This document shows positions 1 to 9,012 of a DNA stretch of 64,000 nucleotides, in pieces. The DNA is from Methylothermaceae bacteria B42 (GTDB taxonomy: Bacteria > Pseudomonadota > Gammaproteobacteria > Methylococcales > Methylothermaceae), in assembly GCA_001566965.1 (NCBI GenBank), contig LSNW01000031.1, positions 124,001-188,000 of the forward strand, given 5' to 3'. Position numbers and translations under genes: made by a program. Below the pieces are notes generated by a model that was not told the DNA's origin, did not search any database, and worked only from the letters and a program-made list of their open reading frames with translations. The first letter of the stretch is position 1. Each line of letters opens with the position of its first letter.

Positions 1-1
1 A

Positions 2-658
2 TTAGTTAAAGTACTCCACGACCTGGAACGGAATCTGCTGGTTTTTCTGTTTACTTTCCTGTCTTTATTTTTCATTTATCGTGATGGAGAAGGTTTACTA
101 CGCCAAACCTACCTGACTCTATATGGTTTGATGGGGGAAAAAAGCATACCTTATCTACATCAAATCGGATTAACGCTCAAAGCAGTCATTTATGGCTTGG
201 TTCTGACGGCATTGGGACAAGGCCTGATGGCAGCAATCGGTTTTTGGATGGTGGGCTTGGGCGCGCCCTTGTTATTGGGATTAGTAACAGCCATGGTAGC
301 GTTGATTCCTTTTGCCGCCCCCTTGATTTGGGGCGCTGCCAGTTTGTGGGTGATTTTCATGGGCAAATTCTGGGGGGGGGTGGGTCTGTTTACGTGGGGA
401 GTGTTAGTCATGTTAGCCGTGGATAACTTCATTCGCCCTTTGGTCATCAGCCAGGCCACCCAAATTCATTTTCTGATTGTCCTATTTGGCGTCTTAGGAG
501 GAATCAAATGGTTCGGCCTATTGGGATTATTCATCGGCCCAGTCATCTTGTCGGTGACGGTGGCGATATGGCAGGAATGGGTGCAAGGCATTTCTGCCGA
601 GAAGCTCCCTATTCCACCTGAACCAGAAAAATCCAACCAATCAAACGATAATCAATAA
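2..658 (+). CDS. AI-2E family transporter (PerM/YdiK type), C-terminal part
   Basis: The reading frame is open from the first bases of the window, so the N-terminus is missing. The visible part is about 218 residues of very hydrophobic sequence. It has one helix near the start (NLLVFLFTFLSLFFIY), a hydrophilic stretch with RDGEG, then about five helices and a charged, proline-rich tail. The motif DNFIRPLVIS followed by GLLGLFIGPVIL is typical of the last third of AI-2E/PerM-family permeases. Family members are multi-spanning inner-membrane proteins, some linked to autoinducer-2 export and others to Na+/H+ exchange, so the substrate cannot be told. A second family member lies at 12001-13062. 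The identification is firm; the function is only at family level. Confidence 0.85.
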   Translation, partial: LVKVLHDLERNLLVFLFTFLSLFFIYRDGEGLLRQTYLTLYGLMGEKSIPYLHQIGLTLKAVIYGLVLTALGQGLMAAIGFWMVGLGAPLLLGLVTAMVALIPFAAPLIWGAASLWVIFMGKFWGGVGLFTWGVLVMLAVDNFIRPLVISQATQIHFLIVLFGVLGGIKWFGLLGLFIGPVILSVTVAIWQEWVQGISAEKLPIPPEPEKSNQSNDNQ

Positions 659-675
659 CTTATATTCTCCATCCA

Positions 676-1432
676 TCACCGCCAGTAACTATGCCACTGC
701 CGAAAAACGATGATGTTCCAAAGCAATTGCCAATGATCGCTGGAGGCTGCGAGGTGCTGGTTCCAGTTGTTGCGGACGGTAGCTGCCTCAAAAATCCCCT
801 CCGCTTTGAGAGACCGCTCATCGAGTAATTCTTCCACCCATTCCCGCAGGGGGCCCCGTAGCCAGACCGGAAGAGGGCTGGAAAAGCCTTTTTTTCGGAC
901 GATCTACCAGGTCGGTCGGCAAGTAGCGGTAAAGGAGGCGACGCAGCAAGGGCTTGCTGCCCGTTCGGTTAGAACATTTGAGCGCCGGGGGCAAACACCA
1001 GGCATATTCGATGACCTGGTGATCCAGCATTGCACTCGTACCTCCAGACTATAGGCCATGCTGGCTCGGTCCACCTTGGCAAGGGTCCCGTCCACCAGGG
1101 TGCCCAACAGCGCGAAATAACCCATCCGTTCGATGGGGTCGGCGATGATATCGCGGTGTTGAGCAGCCTGCCAGCGCACTGGTTTCTCCCTTGCCACATT
1201 GATGAGCGGGAGCTTTCCCAACATAGAGCTGTAGAGTTGCGCATAGAGTTCGTTGATACCGCCACCAGTGCGCATGACAGTGGTGATCTGCTTGACGCGA
1301 TTGGCCAAGAATCCCGGCCGGTGCGCAGCCGGGATGAGTGCAAGTAACGCGGTGATGCTGGCAACCAGGCCATCCACGATATATGCCGCCAGTCGGCGCA
1401 TTGCCGGCGACAAATGGGTAGTCGCCTCGCAA
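676..1432 (-). pseudogene. Remnant of asparagine synthase (glutamine-hydrolysing), C-terminal domain, frameshifted
   Basis: Reading the minus strand in shifting frames gives a recognisable asparagine synthetase B C-terminus. One frame (about 1050-1432) holds ADPIERMGYFALLGTLVD, then KVDRASMAYSLEVR. The next frame (about 870-1030) holds MLDHQVIEYAWCLPPALK and LLRRLLYRYLPTDLVDRPKK. A third frame (676-870) holds WLRGPLREWVEELLDE and ends in a family-like HWQLLWNIIVFRQW segment. At least two frameshifts are needed. The N-terminal glutaminase domain and the PP-loop part are absent, because the remnant starts right at the end of glgX. It is therefore a decayed gene. Asparagine synthase paralogues of this kind often sit in exopolysaccharide/exosortase loci, and PEP-CTERM proteins occur in this window, but that link is inference. 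Confidence 0.8.
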
Positions 1433-1435
1433 ACT

Positions 1436-3562
1436 TTACAAGGCGAGCAAGATGACGCTGCTATGGTCAAGGACGCAGTAGCAATCCTGCGGGGAGATAT
1501 GCACTGCTTTACCCGATGCGCTGATATCGGCGGGTGGGAGAAGCGCGGTATCCGCAACCCGACGCCAGCGCCCTGTGGGAGGCGGCGGCAACGTGAAACT
1601 GACCTCGGTATCGCCAGCATTGAAGAGCAGACACAGATCCCCTTCCCCTTCGCCGTAAATAAGACACCCCAACTGCTTCGCCCGGGGATCCCACCAGTCG
1701 GGGGGCTTTCCCTTGGGGTTGAACCAGAGGATATCCTGACTGTGGTAAAACGCCTCTTTGGACAATACCGGATGGGCTTTACGCAGCGCAATCATACCCT
1801 GGGTAAAACGGTGGATTTGCCGGTGACGGTTAAGCAAGCGCCAATCGTACCAACTGATTTCGTTATCCTGGCAATAGGCATTGTTGTTGCCTCTTTGACT
1901 GCGACGGAATTCGTCCCCCCCTAAAAGCATGGGAACCCCGCGGGAAATAAACAATGTCAGCAGGAAATTTTTGATCTGGCGCTGGCGTAGCTGTTCGATG
2001 ACGGGGTCATCGGTCGGGCCCTCAACGCCGTAATTGGCGCTGAAATTCTCGTCCATGCCGTCATGGTTGGCCTCGCCGTTGGCCTCATTGTGCTTGTAGG
2101 CGTAACTGACCAAATCGTTGAGGGTGAAACCGTCATGGCAGGTGATGTAATTAATGCTGGCCTCCGGTCCCTTGCCGGAGTGCTGATAGAGATCGGAACT
2201 GCCGCAAATGCGGGAAGCGAATAGGCCAAGCATGCCATCGTCACCGCGCCAGAATCTGCGCACCTCATCCCGGTACCGGCCATTCCATTCAGCCCAGCGC
2301 CGTTCGGAAAATTGCCCCACCTGATAGGCCCCGGCGGCATCCCAAGCTTCGGCAATCAGCTTGACCTGACGCAGGATAGGATCTTCGGCGATCCGTTCCA
2401 GCAGAGGCGGGTCTGGTAACAGGTTGCCCCATCGGTCCCGGGCCAGCACCGACGCCAAATCAAAACGGAAACCATCGACATGCAATTCCAGCACCCAGTA
2501 ACGCAAGCTATCGAGAATCATGTCCCGCACTACCGGATGATTGGCATAGATACTATTCCCAGTACCGGAAAAATCGAGGTACCGGCGTTTGTTGTCTTCC
2601 AGTAGGTAATAGACTGGATTATCGATACCCCGCCAGGACAAAGTCGGCCCCAACTCGTTGCCTTCGGCCGTATGATTGAACACCACATCCAGGATCACCT
2701 CGATGCCGGCCCGATGGCAAGCCTTGACCATCTCCTTGAATTCCAACAACTGATGACCCTGTCCTCCAGCACTGGCATAGGACGCCTTGGGAGCGGAAAA
2801 CGCCACGGGGTTATAGCCCCAATAATTTTTCAATCTTTCACCAGTGAGGGGATTGCAACGCTTAAGTTCGTTCTGATTAAATTCTTGCACCGGCATCAGT
2901 TCAACCGCTGTAATCCCCAATGCCTGCAAAAAGGGCAGTTTTTCAATCAACCCCCGGTAGGTGCCAGGATGCTGAACTCCTGAGCTGGGATGAATGGTCA
3001 ATCCCCGCACATGGGTTTCGTAGATTAGGGTCTTAGACCAAGGGTGGCGCGGAGGACTATCCTGGCCCCAGTCAAAATATTCCGGGATACAAACACATTT
3101 CGGCATGAGAGCGGCATTGTCCTGCTCCGAGAAGGAAAGATCCAGCACTGGCGAGTCAGGGTTATAACCCAAGGCATCATCAAACTCCCAGTCGTCTTTG
3201 CGGGTGATCGCTTTTGCATAAGGGTCGAGCAGCAATTTATGGCGGTTGAAACGCAAGCCCGACATCGGCTGGTAAGGGCCATCTACCCGATAGCCATAGC
3301 ATTGGCCCAAAGAGATGCCGCCAATCCAAACGTGCCAGATATCGCCAGTGCGGTGATGCAGCGGATTGAGATCCACGGCCAGGGAAGGGATGCCATCATC
3401 TGGCTGATCATACAATTCCAGCCGCACAGCGGTGGCATGGCGGGCAAAGAGGGCGAAATTTACACCGTTGCCGTGTATCTGGGCACCCAATGGCAAGGGC
3501 GTGCCGGCACGGACCCGGCCGGATTCACTGACGGCGGAGAGGTATTCATGGAGTTTTTTCAT
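1436..3562 (-). CDS. glgX: Glycogen debranching enzyme GlgX (isoamylase-type, GH13)
   Basis: The 708-residue protein has the length and layout of GlgX, which hydrolyses alpha-1,6 branches of phosphorylase-limited glycogen in the cytoplasm. There is an N-terminal CBM48-like beta domain (about 20-150), then the GH13 barrel. The four GH13 motifs are visible: DVVFNHT (292-298), GFRFDLAS with nucleophile D368, AEAWD with acid/base E405, and CHDGF further on. The C-terminal beta domain is complete. Its stop lies directly against the asparagine synthase remnant, with no room for a terminator. No other glycogen gene is in view, so it is not part of a glg operon here. Start ATG 3562 has only a weak purine-rich stretch upstream. 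Confidence 0.95.
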   Translation of the reverse strand: MKKLHEYLSAVSESGRVRAGTPLPLGAQIHGNGVNFALFARHATAVRLELYDQPDDGIPSLAVDLNPLHHRTGDIWHVWIGGISLGQCYGYRVDGPYQPMSGLRFNRHKLLLDPYAKAITRKDDWEFDDALGYNPDSPVLDLSFSEQDNAALMPKCVCIPEYFDWGQDSPPRHPWSKTLIYETHVRGLTIHPSSGVQHPGTYRGLIEKLPFLQALGITAVELMPVQEFNQNELKRCNPLTGERLKNYWGYNPVAFSAPKASYASAGGQGHQLLEFKEMVKACHRAGIEVILDVVFNHTAEGNELGPTLSWRGIDNPVYYLLEDNKRRYLDFSGTGNSIYANHPVVRDMILDSLRYWVLELHVDGFRFDLASVLARDRWGNLLPDPPLLERIAEDPILRQVKLIAEAWDAAGAYQVGQFSERRWAEWNGRYRDEVRRFWRGDDGMLGLFASRICGSSDLYQHSGKGPEASINYITCHDGFTLNDLVSYAYKHNEANGEANHDGMDENFSANYGVEGPTDDPVIEQLRQRQIKNFLLTLFISRGVPMLLGGDEFRRSQRGNNNAYCQDNEISWYDWRLLNRHRQIHRFTQGMIALRKAHPVLSKEAFYHSQDILWFNPKGKPPDWWDPRAKQLGCLIYGEGEGDLCLLFNAGDTEVSFTLPPPPTGRWRRVADTALLPPADISASGKAVHISPQDCYCVLDHSSVILLAL

Positions 3563-3693
3563 CTGCCATCCCGCACCATTTCAATCGAGGGATAACCAAC
3601 GTTTTTCTATTTATCTTAATGGAAAGCGATATTTTTACCTATCTGTTTGTTATATTAGAAACTTCAAATAAACTGACTAGATGGGGGAATCTG

Positions 3694-4620
3694 ATGAAGA
3701 AAAGCCAAATGTCCTTAGGAATAATTTTTGCGTCTGCACTGGCAGTTGCCGTACCAGGCTTAACCCTGGCCAAGACAGCCAAACCGGCAGCCCACCACGC
3801 GGGCGATGTGGTCTTGTTACCGGACCGCATGCAGCGGGACAAACTGCTGAAAGAAAAGGCCAAGCAGGTGATTCAAGAAGCGGTGGATGCGGTAATGGCC
3901 ACCCGCCAAGCGCTAACGGCCTTGGAACACGGCAACGTAAAGGAAGCGGAAGCCGCCTTGGAAATTGCCACGGGTAAACTGCATTTACTCGTGGCACGTT
4001 ATCCAGAGCTTGGATTGTTGCCGGTGGATGTGGATGTGGTCGTCAGAACTCTGGATGCCGACGCCGAGGCCATCAAAAAGGCGGAAAAACAGGTAGAGGA
4101 CCTTGTAGACGATAAGCGATATCAGGATGCCCGAGTCATCCTAGATCAGCTTCGCGACGATATAACCGTCACCGTCGTCAGCTTACCCTTGGCAACCTAC
4201 CCCCATGATATTGAGGCAATTGCGCCATTACTCGAGGCGGGAAAACTGGATGAGGCCAAAGCAGCTTTGGCTGAAACTATTGACTCCCTAGTAGTGACAG
4301 AAGAAGTGACTCCTTTGGCGGTTTTAAGAGCGGAAGACCTGTTGGATAAAGCATTCGCGCTGGAACATACGGCAGATTTGAATGACCCCAAGGTTCGAGA
4401 CAGTATTTTGAAACTGACTCAACAAGCCAGGGAAAATTTGGCAGTAGCCCAATTTCTAGGCTATGGAAAGAAGAAAGACTACAAACAGCTTTACAATGCC
4501 ATCTCCGCATTGGAAAAAACCGTCAAATCCAAGCGGCATGGGGGTGGACTGTGGAATAAAATCAAGCAAAAACTGCACGCTTTAAAGCAAAAACTCGGCC
4601 AACCCCGAGAAAAAAAATAA
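3694..4620 (+). CDS. Exported YfdX-like protein
   Basis: The chosen start (MKKSQMSLG) follows a GGGGGA ribosome site at 3683-3688; an in-frame ATG 75 bases upstream lacks one. The 309-residue product opens with a cleavable Sec signal peptide (KKSQ, hydrophobic core, cleavage near TLAKTA). The rest is an acidic, Ala/Leu/Lys-rich helical body with repeated patterns such as LEHGNVKEAEAALEIATGKL and LLEAGKLDEAKAALAETIDS. It ends in a basic tail (KIKQKLHALKQKLGQ). This pattern matches the YfdX family of periplasmic helical proteins, linked in enterobacteria to acid and antibiotic stress. The precise role is unknown. A stem-loop at 4639-4665 follows the stop. Confidence 0.75.
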   Translation: MKKSQMSLGIIFASALAVAVPGLTLAKTAKPAAHHAGDVVLLPDRMQRDKLLKEKAKQVIQEAVDAVMATRQALTALEHGNVKEAEAALEIATGKLHLLVARYPELGLLPVDVDVVVRTLDADAEAIKKAEKQVEDLVDDKRYQDARVILDQLRDDITVTVVSLPLATYPHDIEAIAPLLEAGKLDEAKAALAETIDSLVVTEEVTPLAVLRAEDLLDKAFALEHTADLNDPKVRDSILKLTQQARENLAVAQFLGYGKKKDYKQLYNAISALEKTVKSKRHGGGLWNKIKQKLHALKQKLGQPREKK

Positions 4621-4638
4621 TCTCATCAGTCAGATGAA

Positions 4639-4665
4639 ATGAGCAGGGCAAAGATCCCTGCTCAT
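4639..4665 (+). terminator. Stem-loop after the YfdX-like gene
   Basis: A perfect 10-bp stem (ATGAGCAGGG / CCCTGCTCAT) with a 7-base loop lies 19 bases past the stop. No clear T-run follows, so it may be a weak terminator or an RNA-stabilising hairpin. Confidence 0.5.
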
Positions 4666-4720
4666 CATTCCACGTCACAAAACGTTCAACACCCCTAAAC
4701 GCACTCATTTTCTGAGCGCC

Positions 4721-5302
4721 ATGAATGTGCTCTGGCGTCCTAACCAAAAAATGAATATGATGGATTTCATGGAAAGGATGGAAGTCATACGCGGCGATAT
4801 CACCAAACTCAATGTGGATGCCATCGTCAATGCCGCCAATAGCTCCTTGCTGGGCGGGGGTGGCGTGGATGGCGCCATTCACCGGGCGGCAGGGCCGCAG
4901 CTGCTGGAAGAATGTAGAAAGCTGGGCGGTTGCGAAACCGGCAAAGCCAAGGCAACCAAGGGGTACCGGCTCCCCGCCCGTTATGTATTCCATGCCGTGG
5001 GCCCCATTTGGCATGGCGGTACCCACGGAGAAGCCGAGCTGCTAGCTTCCTGTTATCGGGAATGCATGAAGCTGGCCAAGGAATATGGCGTCAAAACCAT
5101 CGCTTTCCCCGCCATCTCTTGCGGCGTCTATCATTTCCCCGCGGAGCAAGCGGCGGAAATCGCCATCCGCACCCTGAAAGAGTGTTTGCAGGACAACCCT
5201 CAAATCGAAAAAATCTATTTGGTTTGTTTTGACGACAAGGTGTATCAAGCTTATCAAGACGCGCTTTCCAAATTTCAACAAGAAAACATTGCCAAGCAAT
5301 GA
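4721..5302 (+). CDS. Macro domain protein (O-acetyl-ADP-ribose deacetylase / ADP-ribosyl hydrolase type)
   Basis: The protein is essentially one macro domain. The N-terminal EVIRGDITKLNVDAIVNAAN motif and the phosphate loop LLGGGGVDGAIHRAAG are those of MacroD/YmdB-type enzymes, which hydrolyse O-acetyl-ADP-ribose and remove ADP-ribose from acidic residues. The second loop, PAISCGVYHFP, is also intact. Several ATGs precede the domain (4721, 4751, 4760, 4769, 4778). The domain needs only the residues from MEVIRGD on, so the true start may be 4769 or 4778. The stop overlaps the start of the M18 aminopeptidase gene by ATGA (5299-5302), which implies translational coupling. Confidence 0.9.
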   Translation: MNVLWRPNQKMNMMDFMERMEVIRGDITKLNVDAIVNAANSSLLGGGGVDGAIHRAAGPQLLEECRKLGGCETGKAKATKGYRLPARYVFHAVGPIWHGGTHGEAELLASCYRECMKLAKEYGVKTIAFPAISCGVYHFPAEQAAEIAIRTLKECLQDNPQIEKIYLVCFDDKVYQAYQDALSKFQQENIAKQ

Positions 5303-6627
5303 TTGACAGTGAACACCGCCGCCAGGCCGAGGCGTTGCTCCGTTACCTCAATGCCTCGCCCAGCCCCTGGCATGCCGCGACCACCGCTGCCGAGTGGCTG
5401 GAGGAAGAAGGATTTCAGTGTCTGGAGGAACGGGACGCCTGGGAGTTGGAGGAAAGCGGCCGCTATTACGTCATTCGTGACGATTCATCCCTGATCGCGT
5501 TCATTACCGGCGCGGCCCCCCTGCCCCTGGCCGGTTTCCGTATTGTCGGCGCCCATACCGATTCTCCGGGCCTGCGTCTCAAACCCAACCCCCTCCAACA
5601 AGCCGATCCCATGTTGCGGCTGGGCGTGGAAGTCTATGGCAGCCCCATTCTTCCCACTTGGACCGACCGGGACTTGAGCCTGGCCGGCAGAGTGGCGCTG
5701 CGCACCGACACTCCGGAAAAGCCTGCGGTTTGCCTGATAGACTTCGATACTCCGTTGTTGCGCCTGCCCAATCTTGCCATTCACATGAACCGCAAGGTCA
5801 ACGAGGAAGGGCTCAAACTCAATCCTCAAACCGAACTGCCTTTGTTGCTGGCGGTTTCCCAGGAAAAGCCGCCAAATCAGGACCTTTTTATACAATTATT
5901 GGCTAGCCATCTGGATTGTGATCCAGACGCCATTCTCAGTTGGGAACTGAATGCCTACGATACCCAAGCAGGCACTTTTTGGGGGCCGGATCAGGAATTC
6001 ATCGCTTCCCCTCGGCTTGACAATCTTGCCTCTTGCCACGCGGCGCTGAGCGCACTCTTCAGTGAGGATGAAAGCGCCGCCACCCGCGTCTGCGCCTTGT
6101 TCGATCACGAGGAAATCGGCTCGGAAAGTTTCAAGGGGGCCAGCGGTAGTTTCCTGGCCGACATCTTGCAGCGCATCAGCAACGCTTTTGGATTGGACGA
6201 TGCCTCGACAAAACAGGCCCTGGCGGCCAGCTTTTTAATCAGCGCCGATATGGCCCATGCCTATCAGCCTAATTTCGACTGGGGTTACGATGCCGATCAC
6301 AAGCTGATCGTGAACCGTGGCCCCGCCATCAAGACCAATGCCAATGTCCGTTACACCAGCGAAGCCTTTTCCCAAGCATTGTTTATGGGCTGGTGCGAAG
6401 AAGCGGGCGTCAGTTGGCAACACTATTGCCACCGCAGTAATCTGCCATGCGGCAGTACCATTGGGCCCATTGTTTCGTCGCGGCTGGGTCTGCGCAGTAT
6501 CGATATCGGCAACCCCTTGTGGGCTATGCACAGTATCCGAGAAAGCGCGGGCGTGAAGGACCACGGGGATTTGATTCGGGTGCTGGAGCGGTTTTTTGCC
6601 AGCCCTATGATTCCGGTCAATGCTTGA
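5299..6627 (+). CDS. apeB: M18 family aspartyl aminopeptidase
   Basis: This 442-residue cytosolic metallo-aminopeptidase has the length of M18 enzymes (ApeB/DNPEP), which release acidic N-terminal residues from peptides. Ligand and catalytic motifs of the family are present in order: AHTDSPGLRL, SPRLDNLAS, FDHEEIGS, SADMAHAY and, near the end, CHRSNLPCGSTIGP. The start overlaps the stop of the macro-domain gene, so the two are co-translated. Coupling of a peptidase with an ADP-ribose-removing domain is not a pairing I recognise from a characterised pathway. Confidence 0.94.
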   Translation: MIDSEHRRQAEALLRYLNASPSPWHAATTAAEWLEEEGFQCLEERDAWELEESGRYYVIRDDSSLIAFITGAAPLPLAGFRIVGAHTDSPGLRLKPNPLQQADPMLRLGVEVYGSPILPTWTDRDLSLAGRVALRTDTPEKPAVCLIDFDTPLLRLPNLAIHMNRKVNEEGLKLNPQTELPLLLAVSQEKPPNQDLFIQLLASHLDCDPDAILSWELNAYDTQAGTFWGPDQEFIASPRLDNLASCHAALSALFSEDESAATRVCALFDHEEIGSESFKGASGSFLADILQRISNAFGLDDASTKQALAASFLISADMAHAYQPNFDWGYDADHKLIVNRGPAIKTNANVRYTSEAFSQALFMGWCEEAGVSWQHYCHRSNLPCGSTIGPIVSSRLGLRSIDIGNPLWAMHSIRESAGVKDHGDLIRVLERFFASPMIPVNA

Positions 6628-6633
6628 AAAAAA

Positions 6634-6663
6634 CCCTGTGGAGCGGACGCTAGCTCCACAGGG
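6634..6663 (-). terminator. Rho-independent terminator for the carbonic anhydrase gene
   Basis: An 11-bp perfect stem (CCCTGTGGAGC / GCTCCACAGGG) is followed on the minus strand by a run of six T. On the plus strand no T-run follows. It therefore best serves the minus-strand carbonic anhydrase transcript, although it sits just after the apeB stop. Confidence 0.8.
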
Positions 6664-6731
6664 CATAATCACCTCCTTTCCACCTGATCTTAAATGTAAT
6701 GGGGGGAGGGAAAATGGTAGGTGTTTAGAGG

Positions 6732-7313
6732 TTAGCCAGGTTGACCAGCCTTGGTAGCTTCTGGAACTTCAATCAACCGGCCACTTTTGACATCAAAAAT
6801 ATAACCATAAATCGGAATCTCCTGGGGTACCAAAGGGTGGGACTTGATCCGAATCACATCATCCAAAACGCTTTGTGCCTGATCTTTGATGGTCAGCCAA
6901 TTAATATACTTGCCATCGGGTGAACCGGGACCTTCACCGACATCATGCCAACCACTTTCATCGATAACAGCGGTTTTAAGACTATGGGATAACAAATCCG
7001 CCATAATGTCATTAGTAAAGGTTTCCATGCCGCAATCGGTGTGATGGATAACAAACCATTCCCGCGTTCCCAACAGTTTGTAGGAAATCACCAGGGAACG
7101 GATCGCGTCATCGCTGGCTCTTCCGCCCGCATTACGGATAACATGAGCATCGCCTTCCGCCAAGCCAGCATATTTCGCAGGATCCAAACGCGCATCCATA
7201 CAGGTCAAAATGGCAAAGTGCCGCCCTGGGGGCATGGGCAAATTCGCTTTGTCACCAAATTCGGCGGCATATTGCTGATTTGCTTGCAGGACTTCATCGA
7301 CGATTGTACTCAT
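6732..7313 (-). CDS. Beta-class carbonic anhydrase
   Basis: This zinc enzyme interconverts CO2 and bicarbonate. The start MSTIVDEVL is chosen because GAGG sits 8 bases upstream; an in-frame start 13 codons earlier has no such site. The 193-residue product carries the zinc ligands CMDARLD (Cys, with the Asp/Arg dyad) and HHTDCG (His and Cys). [15 protein letters not shown], typical of the family, lies between them. It belongs to the short beta-CA subgroup. It is transcribed away from a LysR regulator 115 bases upstream, which may control it. A strong terminator lies 70 bases past the stop. Confidence 0.93.
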   Translation of the reverse strand: MSTIVDEVLQANQQYAAEFGDKANLPMPPGRHFAILTCMDARLDPAKYAGLAEGDAHVIRNAGGRASDDAIRSLVISYKLLGTREWFVIHHTDCGMETFTNDIMADLLSHSLKTAVIDESGWHDVGEGPGSPDGKYINWLTIKDQAQSVLDDVIRIKSHPLVPQEIPIYGYIFDVKSGRLIEVPEATKAGQPG

Positions 7314-7427
7314 TTGCTTAGCCTCATTGTTGTTATGGAAATTAGTATCCAATAGTAATTACAAAAAACCGAAAGATAAATTAGGCAAAATTTTAAGCTC
7401 TTTGAACTTCAGGTTTATAATGCGTCC

Positions 7428-8315
7428 ATGGATAAATTCAAGAGCATGCGTATATTTTGCCGGGTGGTCGAGTTGGGGAGCCTTACAGCCGCTGCCCGCG
7501 AATGGGATTTGTCCCCAACCATGGTAGGAAAGCACGTCACCCAGTTGGAAAAGGAACTGGGACTTTCCCTGTTAACCCGCACCACTCGCCGTCTTAGCCT
7601 GACCGAAGCCGGACGGGGCTATTACCAGCGGAGTAAACAATTGCTGGAAGATCTTGAGGAACTGGAAAACTCCGTCAGCGCCTTGGGAGAAGGTACTCGA
7701 GGAACCCTGATTGTTGCCGCACCCATCGATTTTGGCCTGATGTATCTGGTGCCCGCCGTCACAGCCTATCGCCAAAGCCATCCCAAGGTAGCGCTTTCCC
7801 TGACTCTGGAAAATCGATTCATCGATTTGAGCAGCGGCGATTTTGACTTGGTCATCAGAATCACCGACACTCCCCATCACGGGATGATCGCCAAACAAAT
7901 CACCTCCACCGAACTATGCACTTTCGCCTCCCCTGGCTATTTAGCCGCCCATGGCGAGCCTCGCACCATTACCGATCTTCACCAACATCAGTGTCTGGGA
8001 TTCATCAATACACCCCATGGCAATCATTGGCTATTCCACGACAATGGCCGGTCTATAGAATTCAAATGCCATTGGCAATTCGCCTCCAACAACGGGACTG
8101 CCTTATGCGAGGCGGCGGCCATGGATATGGGCATTATTCAAGTGCCCAGTACCACGGCCAAACCTTACCTTGCTGACGGCAGGCTTAAGGAAATCCTGCT
8201 CGATTTCTGCGTTAAGGATTTACCCATCTATGCTTTTTACCTGCAACGCCGCTTTATCCCGGCAAAGATCACGACCTTTGTCCGGTTTTTACAGACATAC
8301 TTCTCTGAGCAATAG
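7428..8315 (+). CDS. LysR family transcriptional regulator
   Basis: The 295-residue protein has a winged helix-turn-helix at residues 1-60 (MDKFKSMRIFCRVVELGSLTAA onward, through TTRRLSLTEAG) followed by a LysR substrate-binding domain. The N-terminus MDKFKSM and the short effector domain resemble the CrgA/AaeR-like group that includes many redox or aromatic-compound regulators. The effector cannot be told. It diverges from the carbonic anhydrase gene, and the 114-base gap probably holds its operator. Confidence 0.93.
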   Translation: MDKFKSMRIFCRVVELGSLTAAAREWDLSPTMVGKHVTQLEKELGLSLLTRTTRRLSLTEAGRGYYQRSKQLLEDLEELENSVSALGEGTRGTLIVAAPIDFGLMYLVPAVTAYRQSHPKVALSLTLENRFIDLSSGDFDLVIRITDTPHHGMIAKQITSTELCTFASPGYLAAHGEPRTITDLHQHQCLGFINTPHGNHWLFHDNGRSIEFKCHWQFASNNGTALCEAAAMDMGIIQVPSTTAKPYLADGRLKEILLDFCVKDLPIYAFYLQRRFIPAKITTFVRFLQTYFSEQ

Positions 8316-8316
8316 C

Positions 8317-8730
8317 TCATTGTGGCTTGATAATGATTTTCTTGAGTTTTTTCTTCTCGGCAGGCGGCGCCATTTCAAAAATCAATAAAATTGCCTCGCC
8401 ATCACCAGCGTTCTCAGCAACCATAGGCTCGCCGGTTTCCCAAAACACTTCCCCAGGGCCGTAAACTTCCGTCGAATTTTTGTCGACAATCTTCATCTTT
8501 CCTTGAAGCACATAACGCGGTCCCGGCCCTTTATGAATGTGTTCAGGGGTTTTAAATCCCGCCGGGAAATACACCCGTATCACTTTTGCTACCACTTGAT
8601 TGCCGGGTAAGGTCACGGCTTTCGCCATCAGCACCTCTCTTTCTGGCATTTTGGCTTTATTTTTTTCGGCGCCAACTATAGTTGCCCAACATAATCCCGC
8701 CATGAGTACCGTTATTAAAGGAAATTTCAT
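8317..8730 (-). CDS. Exported cupin-domain protein
   Basis: A 137-residue protein with a Sec signal peptide (MKFPLITVLMAGLCWATIVGA) and a single cupin-2 barrel. The first cupin motif is visible as FPAGFKTPEHIHKGPGPRYVLQG, holding the paired histidines of the metal site; the second is around GPGEVFWETGEPMVAENAG. Such small periplasmic cupins are often of unknown substrate. It ends two bases from the end of the LysR gene, convergent with it, and stands alone. The C-terminus is unusually lysine-rich (KKKLKKIIIKPQ). Confidence 0.85.
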   Translation of the reverse strand: MKFPLITVLMAGLCWATIVGAEKNKAKMPEREVLMAKAVTLPGNQVVAKVIRVYFPAGFKTPEHIHKGPGPRYVLQGKMKIVDKNSTEVYGPGEVFWETGEPMVAENAGDGEAILLIFEMAPPAEKKKLKKIIIKPQ

Positions 8731-9012
8731 CGCCTTGCCTCCTCTGTGATTTCTAAATCATCGTTGAAAGCATACCCATATACAGCTGGAATACAATTGA
8801 AACAATTTCATATGACTCCACTTCCATCTGTAGAACTGTTAAGCAACATTGATGATATTACTGGTTTACGCTCATGTGCGTTCCGTTGTTTTTGTTAGTA
8901 GTTTGGGTATTGGTGTTGTGAGCTAGGCGTCTTTGCCCGTTGTCATGTTATGAGTTGTAGGGCCATGATGGCCAGTCTTTGCTTGCCGATACCTGGCAAC
9001 CAAAATTAGTTC

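Noticed and set aside
904-1791. 295-codon minus-strand frame
   Set aside because: It joins an out-of-frame part of glgX to the asparagine synthetase remnant, so it is not a gene as such.
6634-6663. Terminator for the M18 peptidase gene
   Set aside because: The T-run is on the minus-strand side only; on the plus strand no T-run follows the stem.
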